A DNA stretch of 9,700 nt, taken from NCBI GenBank assembly GCA_028701415.1, contig JAQVQU010000051.1, positions 1 to 9,700 of the forward strand, written 5' to 3'. How positions within the stretch are numbered: the first letter of the stretch is position 1; every line of letters starts with the position of its first letter. The notes beneath the pieces are model-generated. The model had not been told where the DNA came from. It ran no database searches and saw nothing but the letters and a program-made list of their open reading frames with translations. Positions 1 to 6,680 of this stretch are shown piece by piece. The DNA comes from Clostridia bacterium. Its GTDB lineage: Bacteria > Bacillota > Clostridia > Christensenellales > DTU072. The position numbers and the translations under genes were made by a program.

Positions 1-30
1 ACTATGTTATTATTAATAACCAATATTGTC

Positions 31-50
31 AAGTTTTATAAAGTTTTATA
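31..50. repeat. 10-bp perfect tandem repeat upstream of the M16 peptidase gene
   Basis: The decamer AAGTTTTATA occurs twice head to tail with no mismatch. The unit is one helical turn long, so both copies face the same side of the DNA. It lies about 80 bases upstream of the best promoter candidate for the first gene. It could be an upstream A/T-rich promoter element, a binding site, or a chance duplication in AT-rich DNA. The repeat is directly visible; any role is inference. Confidence 0.6.
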
Positions 51-131
51 CTGCTGAAAAGTATATTTTATCAAAAGTTACATTTGCTTCTCAAATTTTT
101 AAATAAGCTATAATGTAAATAAGACATGTAA

Positions 132-160
132 TTGTATCAAAAGATAAACTTATGTATAAT
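132..160 (+). promoter_or_regulatory. Probable vegetative promoter of the mlpA-ftsK-rimO-cinA unit
   Basis: A perfect -10 box TATAAT (155-160) is preceded at 17 bases by TTGTAT (132-137), which matches the first three bases of the -35 consensus. Transcription would start near 167, giving a leader of about 25 bases. A second perfect TATAAT lies at 109-114, with TTGCTT (84-89) at a less favourable 19-base spacing. The gene start at 192 follows a G-run (183-187) that serves as a modest ribosome binding site. No later promoter is convincing before the recA gap, so this site probably drives the first four genes. Confidence 0.5.
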
Positions 161-191
161 ATAACTTAAAGTAATACATCATGGGGGTAAC

Positions 192-1442
192 ATGACTCAA
201 GAACAAGTATTTCCTAGTGGCCTTAGAATGGTTTTTAATGAAATGAAAAATACCAGAAGCGTTTCGGTTGGTCTTTTTATAAAAGTAGGAAGCGAGTACG
301 AATCATCTGATAATAACGGTATAGCACATTTTATGGAACATATGATGTTTAAAGGAACCTCAAAAAGGAATGCTTTTCAGATTGCTGATGATATGGAAAG
401 AATAGGGGCAAGAATGAATGCGTACACTTCTAAAAATCATACAGCTTATTATTCTGTATCTCTCGACGAGCATTTTGAACATTGTATGGAAATGATTTCT
501 GATTTGATTTATTTTTCTAAATATGAAGAAAATGAAATTGAAAAGGAAAAAACAGTTGTAATAGAAGAGATCCAAATGTCTGAGGATGATCCAGAAAACC
601 TTTGTATGGATAAATTATTTTGTGCATGGTATGGCAATGAGGGCCCCGGGAAACTTATTCTAGGAAATAAAGAAAACATATATTCTTTTAACAGAAAGAA
701 ACTTTTAATTTTTAGAGATACTGAATATTATCCGAGTAATATGGTAATTTCTATTGCAGGGAATGTTGATTTTGTAAGAGCAAAAGATCTTGTAAATAAG
801 TATTTTGAATCCAACAATAAAGTTTTAAACTTAACTCAAGAAAACAGAAAAAAGATATCCCCTTTAATTGAAAACGTATTAACCGTTAAATCTCTTGAAC
901 AGGCAAATATCGCTTTTGCTTATAGAGGAATCAATTACATGGATGAAAAGACTTTAGCAATGACTATGATGTCTAACTTGTTTGGAGGAGGAATGTCATC
1001 TAGGCTTTTTCAATCGATAAGGGAAACTTTAGGTTTAGCTTATAATGTTTATAGTACTAATTATAATTTTTCTGATTCAGGAATTTTTACTATATATTTA
1101 GGCACTAGTCCAGAAAAAGCAAATAAGGCTATCTTTGAAGTCCAAAACCAAATTCAATTATTGATAAAAAAAGGTTTTTCTCATGAAGAGTTTAACAAAA
1201 GTAAGGAGCAATTAAAAACTTCCGTGGTTTTGGGCTTAGAAAGCTCCTCTTCTATGATGAGAATTTCTGGGAAAAGAGCATTGCTAAAGAATGAACTTTT
1301 TGATAGCGATTTTGAGCTAGATTTAATAAATAAAGTTACGATAGATAAATTACATGAAATAAGCGAATACGTTTTTTCTGGAGAAAAAAAATCTATTAGT
1401 TATGTCGGGAAAGAGCCAAATTTTAAAATAGAAGAAATATAA
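192..1442 (+). CDS. mlpA: M16 family zinc metallopeptidase (MlpA/YmxG type)
   Basis: This 416-residue protein belongs to the pitrilysin/mitochondrial-processing-peptidase family (M16B), close in length and sequence to Bacillus MlpA. The inverted zinc motif HxxEH is intact (H46, E49, H50). The third zinc ligand is probably E126 in VVIEEI, 76 residues after H50, as in the family. The C-terminal M16 domain carries the glycine-rich FGGGMSSRLFQ stretch from residue 264 and the conserved Arg-Tyr pair (R277 and Y284, in IRETLGLAY), so both half-domains look functional. There is no signal peptide or membrane segment, so it is probably cytoplasmic. M16 enzymes degrade or process peptides; the physiological substrate of this subgroup is poorly known. 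The ATG at 192 follows a G-rich site after 4 bases, and homology begins at once. It is the first gene of a probable operon, 38 bases before ftsK. Confidence 0.93.
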   Translation: MTQEQVFPSGLRMVFNEMKNTRSVSVGLFIKVGSEYESSDNNGIAHFMEHMMFKGTSKRNAFQIADDMERIGARMNAYTSKNHTAYYSVSLDEHFEHCMEMISDLIYFSKYEENEIEKEKTVVIEEIQMSEDDPENLCMDKLFCAWYGNEGPGKLILGNKENIYSFNRKKLLIFRDTEYYPSNMVISIAGNVDFVRAKDLVNKYFESNNKVLNLTQENRKKISPLIENVLTVKSLEQANIAFAYRGINYMDEKTLAMTMMSNLFGGGMSSRLFQSIRETLGLAYNVYSTNYNFSDSGIFTIYLGTSPEKANKAIFEVQNQIQLLIKKGFSHEEFNKSKEQLKTSVVLGLESSSSMMRISGKRALLKNELFDSDFELDLINKVTIDKLHEISEYVFSGEKKSISYVGKEPNFKIEEI

Positions 1443-1480
1443 CGTTATTCTTTTTCTTTCCCTTTGTATCGGAGGAATAT

Positions 1481-4411
1481 ATGCCTTTTATAAAAATGAA
1501 TTCTATGAATAATAATAAAAAAATGATTTTTTCTATTGCTCTCTTATCCTTTGTTTTGGTTTTGTTAATCCTTATGATTATTCCAACTACAAGAGCTTTT
1601 TTATACTTAGTTTTTGGCTATTCTGTTTATGTCCTTATTTTATGTTGTCTGTTTTTTGGATTAACTTGTTTTTTGGGCAAAAAAGTTACTTTTGGATGGA
1701 AAAAAAATTTATTACTATCACTCTTTATTATTTCTTTGATTTCTCTGCTTCATGTTTCTTTTTATAAAAGTGGGATTAATGGCGATCCTCTAGAATTCCT
1801 TGTCCCTAAAGGAGTTATCACAGTGGGGGGGATAATTGCGTCACTTATCAATTATCCATTGTATGCGATCTTCCCCAACTATGGTTTTTTAGTTTCATCA
1901 ACGTTAATAATTTCGGGAGTCTTGTTTTTATTTTTGATTTTACCTATTATTAAATTTTTCGATAAAAAAGTTACTTTTTGGAATAAAACAAAAACAAAGG
2001 GAAAACAAGATGATGGGGCGCTGGAAAACAATGAAGGTACAATAACAAAAAATCCTTTACCAAACTCACTTAACTCTGAAGCAGATCCACCTCTAGGTTC
2101 TTTGGAAAAAGATGAAGTTGAAAAAATGGTAATTGATGCTAAGTCTCTTCTTTTTGGCTCCGACAACTGTGAAAAAAACGTTAATGAACGGTCCTTCGGA
2201 GGATTGTTTGATAAGGATGAAGATAGGGCAAAACAAAGTGCAAAATTATTATTTTCAGAAGATCATTATCCCAAAAATGAAAAAAATGAAAACAGATATA
2301 GCCTGATTGATAAAGACTGGAGTGATGATAAACTGAATAGCCTATACACTAATTCTGGAAGAAAAGAATTGTTATTGGAACAGAATCAAACCTCGGACCA
2401 GTCAAATCAGTATGGCCCTCACTCTTTAAACGGGGACTATCCTTTCGAAAGGAAAGGTGAAATTATTAAGCCCAACCAAAATGAACGTTCAATTATTGAT
2501 ACAAATACTCAAACTGATGCAAGAAAAGATAATATAGGCATATTAGACTCTATTGAACAGAACAAACAGAACAAGGACGTATTTGATGACAAAAAAGCTT
2601 TAAAAGAATTACAGGAACCTCTTTCTTTCGAGGAAAGCGGAATTTTGCATAACGTAAGTAATCCACAAGTACCAGATGTTCACAAAAATATAATAAATCA
2701 AAATTACGAGAAAACAGGTGCTGATAAAATTACACCATCTATTATACCTCTCAAAAACGATAAAATGAAAAGTGAAGAGTATTCCTCCCAAATTTCTATT
2801 GAATCTATAAATTATGGAAATAGAGAGAAGCAAAATCGTATAGATAATTCAAGCAAAAATGAAAAGGAAAAAGCAGGTATAGATTCCCAAACATCATCTC
2901 AACCTTCATTTTTTGACAATAGAACTGAAAATACAATTGATAACTACAAATATAAACCCTACAAGAAACCTTCCGTAGACTCATTAAAAGCTTATGTTGG
3001 AAACGATGTTAATTTTCCGGATGATTACTATGAAGTAAAACAAAAAATTGAAACTACTATGGCTGAATTTGAGGTCCCTGCTGAAGTCATTGGGGCAAAA
3101 AGGGGTCCAACTTTTACTTTGTATGAACTTAAGCTTGGCCCTGGTTATCAAATCGCCAAGATAAGAAGTATAAAAGAGAATCTAATTATGAGGCTCGCCA
3201 TAAAACAAATAAGAATTCTGGCCCCTATCGAGGGAAAAGATGCATTTGGTCTAGAGATCCCAAATATAAAAAGAGATATTGTTGGCTTGAAATCTCTAAT
3301 AAGTAGCCCTGAGTTTAATAATTCGGACAAAGGAATCCGCCTTTGTTTTGGGAAAACTTTAGATGGGACTAATTTTATAGAAGATCTTTCCTTGATGCCC
3401 CATTTGCTTGTTGCAGGAGCTACAGGCACAGGAAAAAGTGTTTTTCTTAATGCCTTAATCGTTAGTATTCTTTTTAAATACTCTCCCGAAGACGTACGAA
3501 TGATTCTTATTGATCCAAAAAGGGTTGAGTTGGCAGTATATAAAAATCTTCCAAACTTACTTATTGCTGAAACAATAAAGGAAAATTCACAAGCAGTTAA
3601 TGCCTTAAAGTGGCTTACAGAAGAAATGGATCGTAGATATAAATTTTTTGAAGAAGTTGGATGCGCGAACATTGATCAATACAATAATGGGGTTAGAGAT
3701 TCTAAAAAGGAACCAAAAATGTACAGGATTGTGCTAATAATAGACGAGATGGCTGATTTAATGATGAAAGGCAAGAGCCAGGTAGAAACTTACGTTGTTA
3801 GAATTGCACAACTTGCTAGGGCCTGTGGAATACATATGATAATTGCTACTCAAAGACCTACAGTGCAAGTTATTACGGGCCTTATTAAAGCCAATATTTT
3901 GTCAAGGGTTGCTTTCTCAGTTAAATCTTCCATGGACAGTAGAGTTATACTTGATGATATGGGTGCTGAGGATCTTTTGGGAAATGGAGATATGATTTAT
4001 TCCTCGACAAAAGGCACAACCAGAATGCAGGGAGCTTTAGTTGAGTTAGATGAGATAAAAAAAGTCTGCGATAGTATCAGAGAAAATAATGAATCAGTAT
4101 TCAACGATGATCTATTAAATGCTATTACTGTAAAGCCAGAAATTGTAGACACTGAAATTGATTCTTCAGATGGAAAGGATGATAAAGCAGATGATTTTGA
4201 GGAAATGCTTAAGCAAGTATTACTTCACTTTATTAAAAAAGGAAAAGCATCTATTTCGAGTGCACAAGCAACTTTTGGACTTGGTTTTCTAAGAGCTAAA
4301 AAGTTTGTCGATGCGCTTGAAGCAAGAGGGTTTCTTGGCCCTGAAACAACAGGATCTCAAGGAAGAACAATACTAATTACAGAAGAAGAATTCCTTTCAA
4401 AATATGAATAA
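1481..4411 (+). CDS. ftsK: DNA translocase FtsK/SpoIIIE with unusually long linker
   Basis: This is a membrane-anchored, ATP-driven double-stranded DNA pump that clears chromosomes from the division or sporulation septum. The ATG follows a perfect GGAGG (1471-1475) by 5 bases. The N-terminal part is hydrophobic, with likely membrane segments near residues 16-34, 40-65, 76-94 and 112-158. Residues of about 166-489 form a polar, Asn/Lys/Glu/Asp/Ser-rich linker without recognisable domains. The motor follows: alpha domain from about 490, Walker A GATGTGKS at 646-653, Walker B VLIIDE at 751-756, and the family stretch ARACGIHMIIATQRP. A winged-helix gamma domain, which reads orienting DNA motifs, occupies about 904-972. 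The total of 976 residues exceeds Bacillus SpoIIIE (about 790), almost entirely through the linker. The usual IPGK of the alpha domain reads IEGK here (581-586 region). Whether the cell uses it in sporulation, vegetative division or both cannot be told from this window. Confidence 0.96.
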   Translation: MPFIKMNSMNNNKKMIFSIALLSFVLVLLILMIIPTTRAFLYLVFGYSVYVLILCCLFFGLTCFLGKKVTFGWKKNLLLSLFIISLISLLHVSFYKSGINGDPLEFLVPKGVITVGGIIASLINYPLYAIFPNYGFLVSSTLIISGVLFLFLILPIIKFFDKKVTFWNKTKTKGKQDDGALENNEGTITKNPLPNSLNSEADPPLGSLEKDEVEKMVIDAKSLLFGSDNCEKNVNERSFGGLFDKDEDRAKQSAKLLFSEDHYPKNEKNENRYSLIDKDWSDDKLNSLYTNSGRKELLLEQNQTSDQSNQYGPHSLNGDYPFERKGEIIKPNQNERSIIDTNTQTDARKDNIGILDSIEQNKQNKDVFDDKKALKELQEPLSFEESGILHNVSNPQVPDVHKNIINQNYEKTGADKITPSIIPLKNDKMKSEEYSSQISIESINYGNREKQNRIDNSSKNEKEKAGIDSQTSSQPSFFDNRTENTIDNYKYKPYKKPSVDSLKAYVGNDVNFPDDYYEVKQKIETTMAEFEVPAEVIGAKRGPTFTLYELKLGPGYQIAKIRSIKENLIMRLAIKQIRILAPIEGKDAFGLEIPNIKRDIVGLKSLISSPEFNNSDKGIRLCFGKTLDGTNFIEDLSLMPHLLVAGATGTGKSVFLNALIVSILFKYSPEDVRMILIDPKRVELAVYKNLPNLLIAETIKENSQAVNALKWLTEEMDRRYKFFEEVGCANIDQYNNGVRDSKKEPKMYRIVLIIDEMADLMMKGKSQVETYVVRIAQLARACGIHMIIATQRPTVQVITGLIKANILSRVAFSVKSSMDSRVILDDMGAEDLLGNGDMIYSSTKGTTRMQGALVELDEIKKVCDSIRENNESVFNDDLLNAITVKPEIVDTEIDSSDGKDDKADDFEEMLKQVLLHFIKKGKASISSAQATFGLGFLRAKKFVDALEARGFLGPETTGSQGRTILITEEEFLSKYE

Positions 4412-4453
4412 AACTAATAGTTAGTTGTGGGACAAATAAAAAAAACAGATAAA

Positions 4454-5758
4454 ATGAAAAAAATCGGAATGATATCGCTTGGATGCGACAAAAATAGAGT
4501 TGACTCTGAAAAAATCCTATATAAGCTTAGGTCATTTGGATATGAATTTACAAGTAATCCAACTGATGCAGACATTATTATCATCAATACTTGTGCTTTC
4601 ATAGAATCAGCAAAAAAAGAGAGCATAGACCTTATTTTAGATGTCGCAGAAATAAAAAAAAGAAAACAGATTAAGATAATTGTGATAGGATGTCTTGCGG
4701 AAAGATACGCCTCTAAGATTCAAACCCAACTACCGGAAGTTGATGTATTTGCTGGATTAGGTACGTACGATGATATTGTTTCTATGATAGAGACGGGAAA
4801 AGGCATTTATATGTCTGACAATAAAGAACCCGTTTTACAAAATCAAAGACTAATAACGACCCCCCAACATTATGCATACCTAAAAATAGCTGATGGATGT
4901 GACAATTTTTGTTCTTATTGTGCAATTCCCTTTATAAGAGGAAGATATAGGTCTTATAAAGAAGAAGATCTTTTGGAAGAAGCTAGAATTCTTGTTGATA
5001 ATGGGGTAGAAGAGATAATTATTGTAGCTCAAGATACAGTAAGATATGGGTTAGACCTTTATGGGGAGCCAAGACTTATTAACCTTCTTGAGTCAATTAG
5101 TAAATTGCCAGTATATAAAATTAGACTAATGTATGCCTATCCTGAATTAGTTACTTCCGCTTTGATTGAGTACATATCTGAAGAACCAAAGATGGCTAAA
5201 TATATCGATATACCTTTTCAACATGTAAATGATAACTTATTAAAAAAAATGAATCGCCATACAAACAGCTCTCAAATAATGGGTATAATTGAAAATATAA
5301 AAGGCAATTATCCAGAAATTTCTTTAAGAAGCAGTTTTATTGTTGGATTTCCAGGCGAAGATGAGCAAATGTATTTAGATTTAAAAAATTTTGTTGCAAA
5401 AGGTATAGTTGATTATGCTGGTTTCTTTGCTTACAGTAGAGAGGAAGGGACGGTTGCATATAAAATGAAAGATCAAATCCCCAAAAAGATAATTAACTCA
5501 AGGCTTAAGGAACTTTCTGTACTTCAAAGTAACAATATCTGTAATAATCATAAAAAGTATTTTGAAAAGACTATGAAAGTTACATATGAGGGAATTGATT
5601 TTGACAAAAATATTTTCTGGGGTAGAAACGAATATAACGCTCCAGAAATTGATACAAAAGTTTTTTTTACTTCAAACAACCTTGTGGAAATAGGGCAAGT
5701 TTATAATGTAAAAATTTTAGAAACAGGCTTTCATCTTGTCGGAAGGATTGAACCATAA
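4454..5758 (+). CDS. rimO: Ribosomal protein S12 methylthiotransferase RimO
   Basis: RimO is a radical-SAM enzyme with two Fe-S clusters that adds a methylthio group to a conserved aspartate of ribosomal protein S12. From the ATG at 4454 it has 434 residues. The N-terminal UPF0004 domain has its three cluster cysteines (C11 in SLGC, C47 in NTC, C80 in IGC). The radical-SAM CxxxCxxC motif is C149, C153, C156. A C-terminal TRAM domain spans about 371-434. MYAYPE, FQHVNDNLLKKMNR and the terminal HLVGRI favour RimO over the tRNA-modifying relatives MiaB and MtaB. The start is uncertain: GTG at 4427 adds nine residues, 15 bases after the ftsK stop, as in E. coli RimO, which also has a short N-terminal extension. 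Neither start has a clear Shine-Dalgarno sequence. I prefer 4454 because MKKIGMISLGC aligns with the usual beginning. It is probably co-transcribed with ftsK. Confidence 0.93.
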   Translation: MKKIGMISLGCDKNRVDSEKILYKLRSFGYEFTSNPTDADIIIINTCAFIESAKKESIDLILDVAEIKKRKQIKIIVIGCLAERYASKIQTQLPEVDVFAGLGTYDDIVSMIETGKGIYMSDNKEPVLQNQRLITTPQHYAYLKIADGCDNFCSYCAIPFIRGRYRSYKEEDLLEEARILVDNGVEEIIIVAQDTVRYGLDLYGEPRLINLLESISKLPVYKIRLMYAYPELVTSALIEYISEEPKMAKYIDIPFQHVNDNLLKKMNRHTNSSQIMGIIENIKGNYPEISLRSSFIVGFPGEDEQMYLDLKNFVAKGIVDYAGFFAYSREEGTVAYKMKDQIPKKIINSRLKELSVLQSNNICNNHKKYFEKTMKVTYEGIDFDKNIFWGRNEYNAPEIDTKVFFTSNNLVEIGQVYNVKILETGFHLVGRIEP

Positions 5759-5812
5759 TACAATAAATTAGAATTTTTGAAGTACCATAGGTAGTTCAAA
5801 GGGAGACATAAT

Positions 5813-6481
5813 ATGAATATTGTTATAAGGGTGTGTTGCTCAGTCTTTGAAATTAAGAGAAGGATTTCATTATTATCTAATACATTCAATTTTCACATTG
5901 AAGGAAGGGGATTTGATAATAGTATAATTTTAAATTCAGATTTGCCCGAAACAATAGTTGAGGATATTTATGAAACATTTGAAGATGTTTTTTACGGAGA
6001 GGAAGAAATGAATTTGGCCCAATCTCTTGTACATGAATTGAGAGAGAAAGGATTATATTTTGCTTGTGCGGAAAGTCTTACAGGAGGAATGATCTCAAGT
6101 GCAATAGTAGATGTTCCTGGGTGCAGTGAGGTTTTTCACGAGGGTTTAGTTACTTACTCAAACATATCTAAAATGGACCGACTTGGAGTCGGAGAAGATA
6201 CTGTTATTGATTACGGTGCCGTTAGTAGAGAGGTTGCGATTGAGATGGCAAACGGATTGATTAATGATAATGTTTCCATTGCTGTTGCAACAACAGGTAT
6301 TGCCGGGCCTACAGGAGGAAGCGAAAAAAAACCGGTAGGATTAACCTTTATATCCGTTGTTTCTGAAAAAATAACTGAATGTTATCAATATGTCTTTCTT
6401 GGTGATAGAAATGAAATTAGAAAAGCAGCCACCGATATGGCTATTTTTAAAACTTTAAAGTATATAAAAAATAATTTCTGA
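5813..6481 (+). CDS. cinA: CinA C-terminal-type NMN amidohydrolase (PncC-like), lacking the molybdopterin-binding domain
   Basis: The last 155 or so residues of this 222-residue protein form the CinA C-terminal (PncC) domain. It contains AESLTGG (86-92), DVPGCSEVF, VTYSNISK and TTGIAGPTGG (160-169) followed by KPVGLTF. In characterised members this domain hydrolyses nicotinamide mononucleotide to nicotinate mononucleotide in NAD salvage. Full-length CinA has about 410 residues, with an N-terminal COG1058 molybdopterin-binding-like domain that is absent here. Residues 1-63 resemble in position and pattern the small middle domain that joins the two halves, ending in FYGEEE just where it normally does. 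The ATG follows GGGAG (5801-5805) by 7 bases, so the short form seems to be the real product. The gap after rimO is 54 bases without a convincing promoter. A competence role is only historical; NMN deamidation is the safer inference. Confidence 0.9.
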   Translation: MNIVIRVCCSVFEIKRRISLLSNTFNFHIEGRGFDNSIILNSDLPETIVEDIYETFEDVFYGEEEMNLAQSLVHELREKGLYFACAESLTGGMISSAIVDVPGCSEVFHEGLVTYSNISKMDRLGVGEDTVIDYGAVSREVAIEMANGLINDNVSIAVATTGIAGPTGGSEKKPVGLTFISVVSEKITECYQYVFLGDRNEIRKAATDMAIFKTLKYIKNNF

Positions 6482-6605
6482 TTTTTCGAGTTTTATTCTA
6501 AATATTCAAATATGTTTGCCTTAAACTAAATGGTATTGTTTAATAATGAGCATAATCAGACGATTTTTTTGAACAAGAGAAAAATCTTGGACATTTAAAA
6601 AAGTG
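6482..6605. other. Non-coding cinA-recA spacer without a clear terminator
   Basis: No gene is visible here. Small inverted repeats exist, such as CAAGA (6574-6578) with TCTTG (6585-6589), but none is followed by a T-run, so I do not call a terminator for the upstream operon. A lone GAAC (6571-6574), half of the Gram-positive LexA box GAAC-N4-GTTC, has no partner at the right spacing. CAAATATGTTTG (6507-6518) is only a partial match to that box. Confidence 0.5.
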
Positions 6606-6626
6606 TTATTGTGTTTTTGACAATAA
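6606..6626. promoter_or_regulatory. Interrupted palindrome overlapping the recA -35 box (candidate operator)
   Basis: TTATTGT (6606-6612) and ACAATAA (6620-6626) are perfect 7-bp inverted repeats separated by 7 bases. The right arm covers four bases of the TTGACA -35 box (6617-6622), so a protein bound here would compete with RNA polymerase. It does not match the usual Firmicute LexA box, and arms of A/T-rich DNA can arise by chance. The repeat is seen; its operator role is inferred. Confidence 0.3.
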
Positions 6627-6647
6627 TTGACAAATAAATGGTATAAT
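6617..6647 (+). promoter_or_regulatory. recA promoter with duplicated -35 box
   Basis: A perfect -35 TTGACA (6617-6622) and a perfect -10 TATAAT (6642-6647) are separated by 19 bases, somewhat longer than ideal. A second perfect TTGACA starts exactly 10 bases later (6627-6632). It has no equally good -10 at 16-18 bases (TAATAC at 6650-6655 is weak). The first pair would start transcription near 6654 and give a leader of about 27 bases. This lets recA be expressed independently of the upstream operon. Confidence 0.75.
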
Positions 6648-6668
6648 AATAATACGATAATTATAAAA

Positions 6669-6674
6669 AAGGAG
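6669..6674 (+). promoter_or_regulatory. Ribosome binding site that fixes the recA start
   Basis: AAGGAG lies 6 bases before the ATG at 6681. A longer open frame exists from TTG at 6627, but that codon sits inside the promoter and has no binding site. RecA homology begins a few residues after the ATG at 6681. Confidence 0.85.
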
Positions 6675-6680
6675 ATACTT

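Noticed and set aside
3148..3672. 174-residue minus-strand open frame inside ftsK
   Set aside because: It lies wholly opposite the conserved FtsK motor, whose sequence explains it. No ribosome binding site or recognisable domain was seen.
6507..6518. CAAATATGTTTG as a LexA box for recA
   Set aside because: It matches GAAC-N4-GTTC poorly, with the left half-site broken, and lies about 100 bases upstream of the -35 box.
6574..6589. Hairpin CAAGA/TCTTG as a terminator after cinA
   Set aside because: The stem is only 5 bp and no T-run follows it.
6627..6680. N-terminal extension of RecA from TTG at 6627
   Set aside because: The codon lies inside the promoter, has no ribosome binding site, and the extra residues do not resemble RecA. 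ATG at 6681 has AAGGAG at a good distance.
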